63,305 nucleotides of DNA from a virus, in IMG/VR virus record IMGVR_UViG_3300032087_001789, positions 1 to 63,305 of that record. One strand, written 5' to 3'. Both the position numbers and the translations under genes were made by a program. The notes under the pieces are model-generated. The model searched no databases. It was not told where the DNA came from and saw only the letters and a list, made by a program, of their open reading frames with translations. Of this stretch, positions 1 through 6,290 are shown in pieces. The number at the start of each line of letters is the position of its first letter. The stretch's first letter is position 1.

Positions 1-91
1 AACCCGAATCCGAAACGGAATCCCAAACCCCCTACCCCCGATGTTTACCGATTTGGTCAAAATAGTTTTAGGTTTTTGGTCACACGGGCGA
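1..91. repeat. Terminal direct repeat, left copy
   Basis: These 91 bases are identical to 63215-63305. An exact odd-length overlap at both contig ends is typical of a circular assembly closed on a k-mer, so the molecule is probably circular or circularly permuted with a unit of about 63,214 bp. A true 91-bp packaging repeat is possible but less likely. Confidence 0.95.
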
Positions 92-251
92 AGCGTGGGG
101 ACTATCACACCACCCCCTTTGCCCCACCTTTGGAAGTCTACCCATCTACCCCTCTATCGGGAATGCCTATGCCTACTGCGATAGCGCCTCGAGTCTGCGA
201 GTCTATCACCTGACCTCACCCCCTGACCTCTTCGGGTGTGTATAAGTATTG

Positions 252-288
252 CGTTAATATATGGGCAATCCACGCTAATAAATGGGCA
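252..288 (+). repeat. Iteron-like direct repeat pair
   Basis: Two 16-mers, CGTTAATATATGGGCA (252-267) and CGCTAATAAATGGGCA (273-288), match at 14 of 16 positions and start exactly 21 bp apart, two helical turns. An A/T-rich core repeated in phase is what a protein-bound iteron at a replication origin looks like. No third perfect copy was seen. Confidence 0.4.
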
Positions 289-405
289 TCGACCCTATCG
301 GGTAGGTTCAGTATTTACGGGGGATGCAGGGCGCTCGTACCCCGTGGATATTGACACTTTTGGTAATGTCCCAATGTGACCTTTTATGTTTTAGGAAAAA
401 CACCT

Positions 406-791
406 CTGTATCCCAATGTTTATGGGGGTTCACGAATTGGCTCTTCGATTAAAGGTCAATCAGTCCTTTTATATTCTGTATCCCTTTGTTTACGGGGCTT
501 TACCTTGTGCGGATTAAGTTCCATCGGTACACCTATACTCTTTTTGACATATGCAACCCCTCTTTTCGGTATTTGGTCTGTGTTCCACGGCTGTATCCCT
601 TTGGTGGCTTGGGTTTCACGGGTTATTAACAACGATGAAAAAAAATAAAATAATTTGTAACTCGCTGAACATCAGAGGGTTTAACTCTTGTCAAGTGTTT
701 TTTTTGGGTTTGTGGATTTGAGTAGGTATAAAATACCAATTTTCACTTTTTTTGGATTTTTTTTCGATGGGCTTGAAATCTTCTGTATCCC
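406..791 (+). repeat. Dispersed CTGTATCCC repeats
   Basis: CTGTATCCC occurs at 406, 476, 591 and 783. The first two extend into a longer shared block, CTGTATCCC-NN-TGTTTAYGGGG, exactly 70 bp apart. The role is unknown; protein-binding sites or RNA motifs are both possible. Confidence 0.45.
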
Positions 792-1153
792 GCTGTGGGC
801 TTGGGATAGAGGGCATTTCCTCGCGCGGGTCATATTAAGGCGATTTGGGGGTCTATTTTTTTTGGGGTTGCGTGGTATTGCTTTTTCGACCTACATTGCG
901 AATGTCAATCGGAAGGGTTGAGAGGGCGAGAGCCTCACATAAGAAGACCGACACCGAGACATCGAGGCAGAGATGCTGACTTCCCCGAGGGGATGCCGAT
1001 GTTACCGAGCCGATTCTGTTGCAGGACTAACAGATAAGCCACCCCGTAAGCCGAGCACCACGCTCAACGGATACTTGACCAACACCCACACCGCTTCGAG
1101 GTACGGATGAACGCTGAGAGTAGCAACCGCTATTGTATTACACAGACTCAGTC

Positions 1154-1315
1154 AGTAAGCCTACCGCAAAGCCATACGGACTGAACGAACAGAGCACCTT
1201 GGATGCAGGATGCACGAACGAACACCACGAACAGAAAACGGGATTCAGCAATGAGTACCGCAGTAGTAATGGTTAGTAGGGCTACCGCAAGAGTTCACAA
1301 GTAAGTCCACCGCAG
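1154..1315 (+). repeat. Repeats ending in ACCGCA in non-coding region
   Basis: Related 15-mers AGTAAGCCTACCGCA (1154-1168), AGTAGGGCTACCGCA (1276-1290) and AGTAAGTCCACCGCA (1301-1315), plus a partial copy GAGTACCGCA near 1254, lie in a stretch without an open frame. They may be repeated elements of a structured RNA or binding sites. Confidence 0.4.
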
Positions 1316-1441
1316 TACGAAAGTGAGGGTCTGTTGCTTAGACCGAGAACGAGAACATCGCTACGAGGTGCGTACCAAGGTGCGCTCCAAAATCCTCTAT
1401 GTAGAGTCAGTATCAAAGCGTAGGTCTTTGACCCATTCCCG

Positions 1442-1545
1442 TGGGGTGTGTGTTGAGTCTCTCAGTACCGAAAGTGTTACGTAGAGTATGCGATTAGAGA
1501 ACGAGATGTCAAAGCACGGCAGAGCGAGACTGCCCACCCTACCTA
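1442..1545 (+). ncRNA. tRNA-like structure 0 (large form), upstream of first gene
   Basis: A 7-bp closing stem TGGGGTG (1442-1448) / CACCCTA (1535-1541) is directly abutted by a 5-bp hairpin GGCAG-AGCGAGA-CTGCC (1518-1534) with a 7-nt loop, as a T-arm abuts an acceptor stem. After the stem comes C then CTA (1542-1545), the same N-CTA tail as in the other copies. About 69 nt lie between the 5' stem strand and the T-arm-like hairpin. It is followed by the start-proximal hairpin at 1550-1565. The fold was found by eye and has not been computed. Confidence 0.35.
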
Positions 1546-1549
1546 ACCC

Positions 1550-1580
1550 GAGCCACCCACGGCTCACAAATTCAATTGCT
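1550..1580 (+). promoter_or_regulatory. Start-proximal hairpin element, copy 1
   Basis: Stem GAGCC (1550-1554) / GGCTC (1561-1565) with loop ACCCAC is followed by the 15-nt spacer ACAAATTCAATTGCT and the ATG at 1581. Two further copies, before 2528 and 4002, have different stem bases, an ACCAC loop and the same 15-nt spacing. It probably governs translation initiation in place of a Shine-Dalgarno sequence. Confidence 0.55.
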
Positions 1581-1751
1581 ATGTACACAGCGACATTAGT
1601 TTACACAACCCCTATCTATGGTGGGGTTGAGCGTGTGAAACTCACTAAAAGAGGGGACAAATTCTTGGTAAAGGCGTTTATAAACTACCAAAGAAGTGTC
1701 CTACCAAGCGATGCAACCATTGTCTACGACTGCATCGTAAAGTCTAACTAA
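1581..1751 (+). CDS. Small hypothetical protein (56 aa)
   Basis: No family is recognised. The protein starts MYTATLVYTT and has mixed beta-prone, slightly basic sequence. The ATG at 1581 is chosen over the in-frame ATG at 1488 because the conserved hairpin plus 15-nt spacer found before two other genes ends exactly here, and because a structured element occupies 1442-1565. It is the first gene of the plus-strand early region. The tRNA-like structure at 1757 begins five bases after its stop codon. Confidence 0.6.
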   Translation: MYTATLVYTTPIYGGVERVKLTKRGDKFLVKAFINYQRSVLPSDATIVYDCIVKSN

Positions 1752-1756
1752 GACAA

Positions 1757-1813
1757 GGGTAGTGATAGACTGAGATAAGGTCTATGCCGAGGTCGTGCTC
1801 GGACTACCCCCTA
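1757..1813 (+). ncRNA. tRNA-like structure 1
   Basis: Acceptor-like stem GGGTAGT (1757-1763) / ACTACCC (1803-1809); central hairpin ATAGAC-9 nt-GTCTAT (1765-1785); T-arm-like hairpin CCGAG-GTCGTG-CTCGG (1787-1802) abutting the 3' acceptor strand; then C and CTA. All three helices are fully paired. The copy at 3910 keeps all three with paired base changes, which argues that the RNA fold is selected. It sits five bases after the stop of the first gene and 27 bases before the next start. Confidence 0.6.
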
Positions 1814-1839
1814 ATATAAATCCACTAAAATCAAGTGTT

Positions 1840-2079
1840 ATGGCTAAGGTCACAAGAAGCACCTCGGGTGCTAAGTTCCTTTCAAATAAGGACAAATTCG
1901 ATGCGGTTCAATTCGCAGATTTCAATGTAAACCACAAACCTGCAGGAGGTCGTGCTGAGCGCCTCGCAATGAAACAGAGACTCGCAGAGGCAAAGGCTCT
2001 GTTGAGCGCTCCAAAAGAGGTAGTATCTGTAGGGTACGTTGAGGTAAAGTCTAACCTAAAATTCGCTTACGCAGTATGA
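1840..2079 (+). CDS. Small basic hypothetical protein (79 aa)
   Basis: The product begins MAKVTRSTSGAKF and is rich in Lys, Arg and Ala, with a likely helical middle (about residues 33-52). No family is recognised. The ATG at 1840 is preferred to the in-frame ATG at 1795 because the latter lies inside the tRNA-like structure at 1757-1809. It overlaps the next gene by four bases, so the two are probably translationally coupled. Confidence 0.65.
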   Translation: MAKVTRSTSGAKFLSNKDKFDAVQFADFNVNHKPAGGRAERLAMKQRLAEAKALLSAPKEVVSVGYVEVKSNLKFAYAV

Positions 2080-2351
2080 GTCTCAAGAGCAACATCTTCA
2101 AGGTATTGGTGGAAACACCAAAGACACAATTGTACGGCATAATGGGTACGGGTACGAGCCACGAGTTCTACCCTATCCGCTATGTAAGTAGCCTCATCCA
2201 ATTGCATATGGATGAGAACGAGGTAGAGAAAGTAGGCGATGACCCGAAATTGGTGCAACTGATAGAACTCTATAGCGATATCTGTGCTCAGTTCACGCAG
2301 GGCGATTCTGCCGTTCAAGGAAGTATTCTAAGTCTAACCAAAAATCTGTAA
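2076..2351 (+). CDS. Hypothetical protein (91 aa)
   Basis: No family is recognised. The sequence is slightly acidic with a helical C-terminal half (about residues 50-90). Its ATG overlaps the TGA of the preceding gene. It is followed by a 176-base gap filled with hairpins before the AAA+ ATPase gene. Early phage proteins of this size often act on host functions, but nothing here shows which. Confidence 0.65.
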   Translation: MSLKSNIFKVLVETPKTQLYGIMGTGTSHEFYPIRYVSSLIQLHMDENEVEKVGDDPKLVQLIELYSDICAQFTQGDSAVQGSILSLTKNL

Positions 2352-2384
2352 TCGTATGTTAACACTATGTGTAGCAACTTTAGT

Positions 2385-2430
2385 AGTAGAGTCTTCGGTT
2401 CTACTATACTTGGGGCGTAAGTAACCCCAA
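2385..2430 (+). other. Two consecutive hairpins in the AAA+ gene leader
   Basis: AGTAGA (2385-2390) / TCTACT (2400-2405) encloses a TTCG-containing loop. TTGGGG (2410-2415) / CCCCAA (2425-2430) encloses nine bases. Together with the next two elements they fill the whole leader with structure. No T-run follows, so simple termination is unlikely. Confidence 0.4.
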
Positions 2431-2431
2431 C

Positions 2432-2483
2432 GGGTATAACGGCTTTAGGTCGGGGCAGTTTCAAGGGACTGCGATACCCCCTA
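2432..2483 (+). ncRNA. tRNA-like structure 2
   Basis: Acceptor-like stem GGGTAT (2432-2437) / ATACCC (2474-2479), with the seventh pair A.G; short arm CGGC-TTTAG-GTCG (2440-2452); T-arm-like hairpin GCAGT-TTCAAGGG-ACTGC (2455-2472) whose loop begins TTCAA as in true T loops; then C and CTA (2480-2483). It precedes the start-proximal hairpin of the AAA+ ATPase gene. It is weaker than copies 1 and 3 because of the mismatch and the 4-bp arm. Confidence 0.45.
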
Positions 2484-2497
2484 ATTTATTTTTAACC

Positions 2498-2527
2498 GAC
2501 CCACCACGGGTCACAAATTCAATGCGT
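2498..2527 (+). promoter_or_regulatory. Start-proximal hairpin element, copy 2
   Basis: Stem GACCC (2498-2502) / GGGTC (2508-2512) with loop ACCAC, then the 15-nt spacer ACAAATTCAATGCGT and the ATG at 2528. The spacer shares its first eleven bases with copy 1. The stem bases differ from the other copies but stay paired. Confidence 0.6.
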
Positions 2528-3898
2528 ATGCGTTTTGTAGCAGATGTATGGGCTGTAGCCCAAATGAGTCTCGAGTTCAATAGAACTGAGGTATTGTGTA
2601 TGGCTGAAAAGAGCCAAGACTTATTCCGTAAAGCAGGTATCAATACCGCATCAACGGGTAAGATGAGCACCAAACAAGCGGTGCGTAAAATCGGTGCAGG
2701 TAGCAATCGTGAGTATAGCGAAAAGTATGGTACTGAGTTCATCAAGTTCATCGTGGGTTTCCGCAAGGCTGACAACACAATGTCGGTCTTCTACGAGGAT
2801 GACAATGGCGAGAGCCAAGTAGCGACATTCGCCACCCACGAGTTCTCTCAAGATGAGGGGCAGAGATTTACCCTCGGAACTTGGAACTACGCCATTCGCC
2901 AAGTGAAAGCAATCCGTGATGAGATGCTGAGATTCGCCACCTACGTTAGAGGCGAGGAAGAGAAAACACAACCGCAGACTGAGTCTGCACAAACCACACA
3001 AACTATGCAAGGACAAGACCCTATGCAGATGCTGACCCAAGCGTTGGCGATGATGTCTCAAAGTGGGGCATCAGTAGATGAGGCTCAAGTAGAGGCTATC
3101 GTTGAGCGTAAACTCAAGGATATCAAGCCCACCAAGGTTGAGGTCGTGACTGCGACTGCGACCAAGCGTGTTGAGACTGCACACAAGTCATTCGCTGATG
3201 CGGTGGCGCTTGTGGGTATGAAGAAGAACATCGCCTTGATTGGCGAGGCAGGAAGCGGTAAGTCTCACGGGGCTATTCAAATGGCTCGTGCCTTAGACTT
3301 AGACTATGTCGTTGAGTCTTGTCACGGCAAGATGCAGTCGTTCGATTTGGTTGGTGCTATCAGCCCGACAACGGGCGAGTACATCAGCACGAAATTGCGT
3401 GATGCATACGAGAATGGTAAGGTGCTCATCCTCGATGAGTTTGACCGCTCAAATACTGAGACTACCATTGCCTTGAATGGTATCCTTGCAGGGGACTGCT
3501 ACGGATTCCCCGATGGAATGGTTGAGCGCCACGCTGACTTCCGTGTGATTGCTTGTCAAAACACATTCGGTACGGGGGCATCTAAGACTTACGCCTCGGC
3601 TAAGCCTCAAGATGGTTCTACGCTCACTCGTTTCACTCGCATTGAGTGGAATATCGACACCAAGTTAGAGAAAGCGATTTGTGGCGATACTGAGGCTACT
3701 CGTGTAGTTCAGTCTATCCGCAAGAATGCTAAGGATAATGGCTACGACCAAATCCTTATCACGCCTCGCCAAGCGATTGACTGCAACCAAATGGTTGATA
3801 GCCTCGGTTGGACATTGAAGAAGGCTGTTGAGTTCTCTTGTTTGAACGGGCTTCCTGCAGATGTCAAGAAGCGTTTGTTGAATGGCGTATCACTATAA
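2528..3898 (+). CDS. MoxR/CobS-like AAA+ ATPase
   Basis: A 456-aa protein with an N-terminal region of unknown role, a Gln/Thr-rich linker (about 148-168) and a C-terminal AAA+ domain. Walker A is GEAGSGKS (about 239-246), Walker B VLILDE (about 299-304), a sensor-1-like ACQNT follows, and TLTRFTR may supply arginine fingers. MoxR/CobS-type ATPases remodel partner proteins, often ones with VWA domains. The next gene may encode the partner. The ATG at 2528 is chosen over 2522 because it keeps the 15-nt spacing from the leader hairpin; a later Met (MAEKSQ, 2600) is also possible. Similar cobS-like genes occur in many lytic phages, where their role is unproven. Confidence 0.85.
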   Translation: MRFVADVWAVAQMSLEFNRTEVLCMAEKSQDLFRKAGINTASTGKMSTKQAVRKIGAGSNREYSEKYGTEFIKFIVGFRKADNTMSVFYEDDNGESQVATFATHEFSQDEGQRFTLGTWNYAIRQVKAIRDEMLRFATYVRGEEEKTQPQTESAQTTQTMQGQDPMQMLTQALAMMSQSGASVDEAQVEAIVERKLKDIKPTKVEVVTATATKRVETAHKSFADAVALVGMKKNIALIGEAGSGKSHGAIQMARALDLDYVVESCHGKMQSFDLVGAISPTTGEYISTKLRDAYENGKVLILDEFDRSNTETTIALNGILAGDCYGFPDGMVERHADFRVIACQNTFGTGASKTYASAKPQDGSTLTRFTRIEWNIDTKLEKAICGDTEATRVVQSIRKNAKDNGYDQILITPRQAIDCNQMVDSLGWTLKKAVEFSCLNGLPADVKKRLLNGVSL

Positions 3899-3900
3899 CG
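3891..3900 (+). repeat. CACTATAACG motif, copy 1
   Basis: This 10-mer spans the end of the AAA+ gene. It recurs at 6371-6380 and 12880-12889 and, inverted, at 19801-19810. Here and at 6371 it extends to CACTATAACGATTCGC. Its TATAAC core resembles a sigma70-type -10 box. It lies 10 bp upstream of tRNA-like structure 3. Confidence 0.4.
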
Positions 3901-3909
3901 ATTCGCTAA

Positions 3910-3967
3910 GGGTAGCGGACTGACTGCAACAAGGTCAGCGCTGAGGTCGTGCTCGGGCTACCCACTA
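3910..3967 (+). ncRNA. tRNA-like structure 3
   Basis: Acceptor-like stem GGGTAGC (3910-3916) / GCTACCC (3957-3963); central hairpin CTGAC-9 nt-GTCAG (3920-3938); T-arm-like hairpin CTGAG-GTCGTG-CTCGG (3941-3956) abutting the acceptor; then A and CTA (3964-3967). Compared with the copy at 1757, the last acceptor pair changes T-A to C-G, the central helix is rewritten but stays paired, and one T-arm pair changes C-G to T-G, while the loop GTCGTG and the tail N-CTA are unchanged. That pattern is covariation. Confidence 0.6.
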
Positions 3968-3973
3968 TTAACC

Positions 3974-4001
3974 GCCCACCACGGGCACAATACAATGCTA
4001 T
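3974..4001 (+). promoter_or_regulatory. Start-proximal hairpin element, copy 3
   Basis: Stem GCCC (3974-3977) / GGGC (3983-3986) with loop ACCAC, then the 15-nt spacer ACAATACAATGCTAT and the ATG at 4002. It has the same order and spacing as the elements before 1581 and 2528. Confidence 0.6.
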
Positions 4002-4931
4002 ATGCGTTACGAAATCAAAGAAGACTACAAGACAGATTACCGCCACTCACGGAAAGGTAAACTGACCCTCACGCAGACTACATTCAGCGAGTTTGTTGAG
4101 ATGTCGAACCGAGAGGATGTCGAGCATTCCGATTGGGGTTCGGACTGCCGTGAAACGGGTTCGTTCTACGGCAACATCGGGTCGTACGAAGAGATGTATG
4201 ATGCGTGTTACAACGGAATGGGCGTGAAGAAAATGCTCAAGGCTCGTGCAGACTTGGGTGCGCTACTCAACCACGAGGTTGAAGAGCCACGCAAGGCGGT
4301 TGTGGGCGAGGCGCTCAATGTCGGGGCGTATTGCAACGGCAACCCGTTCCACTACTACAAGGATGCGGATGAGTTCGCTAAGCCTCGTGTACACATCGTG
4401 TACAGCACCAATGCGGTTGCAGGTGTGAGCGCTACGCAGTTCACACGACACGGGGGTGCGATTTGCGCCCTTGTTGACCAACTCGCTCAGCAGGTTGATG
4501 TGAAGATTAGTCTGTACATCAGCAACGAGAGTGTGTTCGGGGGTAACGGATGTCAAGTCGTGACTATCAAAGACTACGAAGATGTGGTCGATGTGCCTCG
4601 TGTATCCGCTACGGCTCATCCGAGTTTCTTCCGCAGAATTGGGTTCACTTGGTTTGAGAATGCAAGTAAGTTAATTCACTCGAGTATACGCTCGGGGTAT
4701 GGCGGTAGCCGTACGGGATATCAGCGTAGCAAGTACATCATCAGCGATGATGACTTCCGTGATTGGGTCGGGATGAACAACGATGAAATGGTTGTCGACT
4801 TCCCTGCACCCGATGAGGAGCAGTTCCGTGACAACGGCAGAACGGCACATTGGTTGAAGACTGCTATCAGCACCATTGAGAATGGTGTGCAGTCTAATGA
4901 AAACATTGTAAAACTATTCGGCTTATGCTAA
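4002..4931 (+). CDS. DUF7192-like phage protein, putative AAA+ partner
   Basis: A 309-aa protein. The stretch from about residue 96 (RKAVVGEALNVGAYCNGNPF) through VHIVYSTNAVAGVSATQFTR to GAICALVDQLAQQVDVKISL resembles the phage DUF7192 family as I remember it: a conserved G-x-x-x-[ND]-V-x-A-Y-x-x-G-x-P block followed by an alternating beta/alpha segment like part of a Rossmann or VWA fold. Its place directly after a MoxR/CobS-like ATPase suggests the ATPase acts on it, as CobS acts with CobT. That pairing is inference. It has its own tRNA-like element and start hairpin, so it may be translated independently. Overlaps the next gene by seven bases. Confidence 0.6.
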   Translation: MRYEIKEDYKTDYRHSRKGKLTLTQTTFSEFVEMSNREDVEHSDWGSDCRETGSFYGNIGSYEEMYDACYNGMGVKKMLKARADLGALLNHEVEEPRKAVVGEALNVGAYCNGNPFHYYKDADEFAKPRVHIVYSTNAVAGVSATQFTRHGGAICALVDQLAQQVDVKISLYISNESVFGGNGCQVVTIKDYEDVVDVPRVSATAHPSFFRRIGFTWFENASKLIHSSIRSGYGGSRTGYQRSKYIISDDDFRDWVGMNNDEMVVDFPAPDEEQFRDNGRTAHWLKTAISTIENGVQSNENIVKLFGLC

Positions 4932-5179
4932 ACTTCAAATTATTGGAAGGGGGCTACCACGGAAGGTTGGTAGCCCACAAGGAAACGGGATTGATTGGTC
5001 GCATCCGTGACAAGACCTACAACCTCTTCTACGAGGTGGACTTCGAGCGTGATGAGTACGAGATGGAAATGCTCGAGGACAATCCCTATAGCCACTTCAC
5101 ATTGGAAGAGGCAGTACAATACAACCCTTTCCCTAATCGCAAATTCTGTAAGGGGGAAGACCTAATCCTTTTAGACTAA
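4925..5179 (+). CDS. Acidic hypothetical protein (84 aa)
   Basis: An acidic small protein (many Glu and Asp, e.g. ERDEYEMEMLEDN at about 41-53) whose N-terminal 35 residues look beta-rich. No family is recognised. The start overlaps the end of the preceding gene by seven bases, and the next gene begins four bases after its stop, so it is part of a tightly packed operon. Small acidic early proteins can be DNA mimics, but nothing here proves that. Confidence 0.65.
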   Translation: MLNFKLLEGGYHGRLVAHKETGLIGRIRDKTYNLFYEVDFERDEYEMEMLEDNPYSHFTLEEAVQYNPFPNRKFCKGEDLILLD

Positions 5180-5183
5180 CATT

Positions 5184-5486
5184 ATGAGAGATGTAATCGT
5201 GGGCACACTTATGCTATCGAGTGGGGTATGGTTCTCACTTGGATTCGCCTACACAGACTTCGGTATGCTGTGGGTTGCGGTAGTCTTCGCACTACTGACC
5301 TTTGGTTTCTGCATCGCAGAGGCTATCTACAAGCGCAACTACAAGTCGTACGATGTACAGACTTACGAGTGCATTCGCTATGGCGATGAGTTCTTCCTAA
5401 AGGATGAACACGGGTCGGTACGCCCAAGCAATCGTGCCGAGGTATCTAAACTTTATTCTAAAAATCAAATCACAAAATTCAAATGA
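5184..5486 (+). CDS. Small membrane protein (100 aa)
   Basis: Two hydrophobic segments (about residues 4-24 and 28-48) form a membrane hairpin, followed by a soluble basic tail with YKRNYKSYD. No family is recognised. It overlaps the next gene by four bases (ATGA). It is an early gene, so a lysis role is unlikely; exclusion or host membrane modification would be typical guesses without evidence. Confidence 0.65.
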   Translation: MRDVIVGTLMLSSGVWFSLGFAYTDFGMLWVAVVFALLTFGFCIAEAIYKRNYKSYDVQTYECIRYGDEFFLKDEHGSVRPSNRAEVSKLYSKNQITKFK

Positions 5487-5686
5487 AAAACGCTATCAAC
5501 TACGACTTCGGGTCGCTAAACATTCAATCATTCTACGATTCTGCAACTGAGGTTGCTAAGTCTGTCATCCGTTGGGATGGCGCTATTATGGAAACGCTAA
5601 AGTACAAAGCCTCATCTTCGGATGATGCAATCGACCAAGCGGTACGCTACGCAACTGAATACGCACAACTTCAAATCGTTGGGTAA
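5483..5686 (+). CDS. Hypothetical protein (67 aa)
   Basis: A small, mostly helical protein with no recognised family. Its ATG overlaps the preceding stop, and its last base is the first base of the next gene's ATG (TAATG). The gene is kept because of this tight packing and codon use matching its neighbours. Confidence 0.6.
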   Translation: MKNAINYDFGSLNIQSFYDSATEVAKSVIRWDGAIMETLKYKASSSDDAIDQAVRYATEYAQLQIVG

Positions 5687-5889
5687 TGGATACAAATACA
5701 GAATTATACTTAGACTACTACTTCAGCGGTAGTGACCAAGAACTCAATGACATACTGATGACATTGGGCGAGATTGTTAGAGAGCAACTCTATCGAACGG
5801 GAACGGCAAAGGTGGATGTTCAGACTCTTATGGAGGGTGCTGACCCGCACGATTTTTACGATTGGGTAGACCAACAAAGACTGATGTAA
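5686..5889 (+). CDS. Acidic hypothetical protein (67 aa)
   Basis: A small acidic helical protein beginning MDTNTELYLDYY. No family is recognised. Its start overlaps the preceding stop by one base and the next start follows one base after its stop, so it is inside the operon. Confidence 0.6.
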   Translation: MDTNTELYLDYYFSGSDQELNDILMTLGEIVREQLYRTGTAKVDVQTLMEGADPHDFYDWVDQQRLM

Positions 5890-5890
5890 T

Positions 5891-6070
5891 ATGGCTATAA
5901 CGAAAGAAATGTGGTTCGCCTACCGAGCCGTACAAGATGCAGGGTACTACAATATGTTTGACCCGAGGGCGTTGGCTTTGGCTAACGAGATGAACGATTT
6001 GGATATGACCAAGCAACAATGGTCATTCATACAGACTAACTATTCTAAACTCAAAGAGACTTATGAGTAA
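5891..6070 (+). CDS. DUF5049-like small protein (59 aa)
   Basis: A short gene beginning MAITKEMWFAYRAVQDAG, then NMFD and a C-terminal YSKLKETYE. The order W-x-A-Y-x-x-V-x-x-x-G-x-x-NMFD, a central helix, then a Y-x-x-L-x-x-Y end recalls small phage proteins of the DUF5049 type. Function unknown. It starts one base after the preceding stop and overlaps the next gene by eight bases. Confidence 0.6.
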   Translation: MAITKEMWFAYRAVQDAGYYNMFDPRALALANEMNDLDMTKQQWSFIQTNYSKLKETYE

Positions 6071-6290
6071 GACAATCCGAGTGGCTATGCGAGTCACACA
6101 AATCCACGAATGTTGGTGTGAGGTCGAGGTTACCGACCAACAATTCGAAGACTACTGCAACAATGTTGCAGACCCCGTAGACTTCCTTACCGATGAGGAT
6201 GTCGAAAAGGTATACCAAGAGTCGGGTCAGTTTGACCTTGACTTCCAAGAAGAGACTACGGAAATCCTATGGGATGACCATATGGTCTAA
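6063..6290 (+). CDS. Acidic hypothetical protein (75 aa)
   Basis: The product begins MSKTIRVAMRVTQIHECWCEVEVTD, a likely beta hairpin, followed by an acidic helical part. No family is recognised. It overlaps the preceding gene by eight bases. The last A of its TAA stop is also the first base of the tRNA-like structure at 6290-6357, so cleavage 5' of that structure would leave an mRNA ending just before or within its stop codon. Confidence 0.65.
   Translation: MSKTIRVAMRVTQIHECWCEVEVTDQQFEDYCNNVADPVDFLTDEDVEKVYQESGQFDLDFQEETTEILWDDHMV

Larger units (their letters stand above)
1..1440. other. Gene-poor region: candidate origin / structured leader
   Basis: No convincing protein gene is seen here. 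Plus-strand open frames at 376-648 and 688-921 are hydrophobic, T-rich, lack any family resemblance and have codon use unlike the dense genes that follow. The stretch carries an iteron-like pair (252-288), four copies of CTGTATCCC (406-791), repeats ending in ACCGCA (1154-1315) and short hairpins such as GGTCT/AGACC at 1328-1344. On the circle it continues into 62812-63214, which holds a plus-strand promoter. It lies between the diverging late (minus) and early (plus) regions, a common place for an origin or long leader RNA. The function is inferred. Confidence 0.5.

Noticed and set aside
376-648. Open frame for a 90-aa hydrophobic protein
   Set aside because: It covers repeated non-coding motifs (CTGTATCCC), has unusual composition and no neighbours overlapping it as real genes here do.
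688-921. Open frame for a 77-aa Phe-rich protein
   Set aside because: T-rich sequence with long T runs gives a Phe/Leu-rich translation; no family, no promoter or coupling.
1397-1588. Minus-strand open frame opposite the first leader
   Set aside because: It lies antisense to the structured leader and first gene and has no supporting signal.
1757-1813. Hammerhead-type ribozyme
   Set aside because: It is a three-way junction but lacks the conserved CUGANGA and GAAA core.
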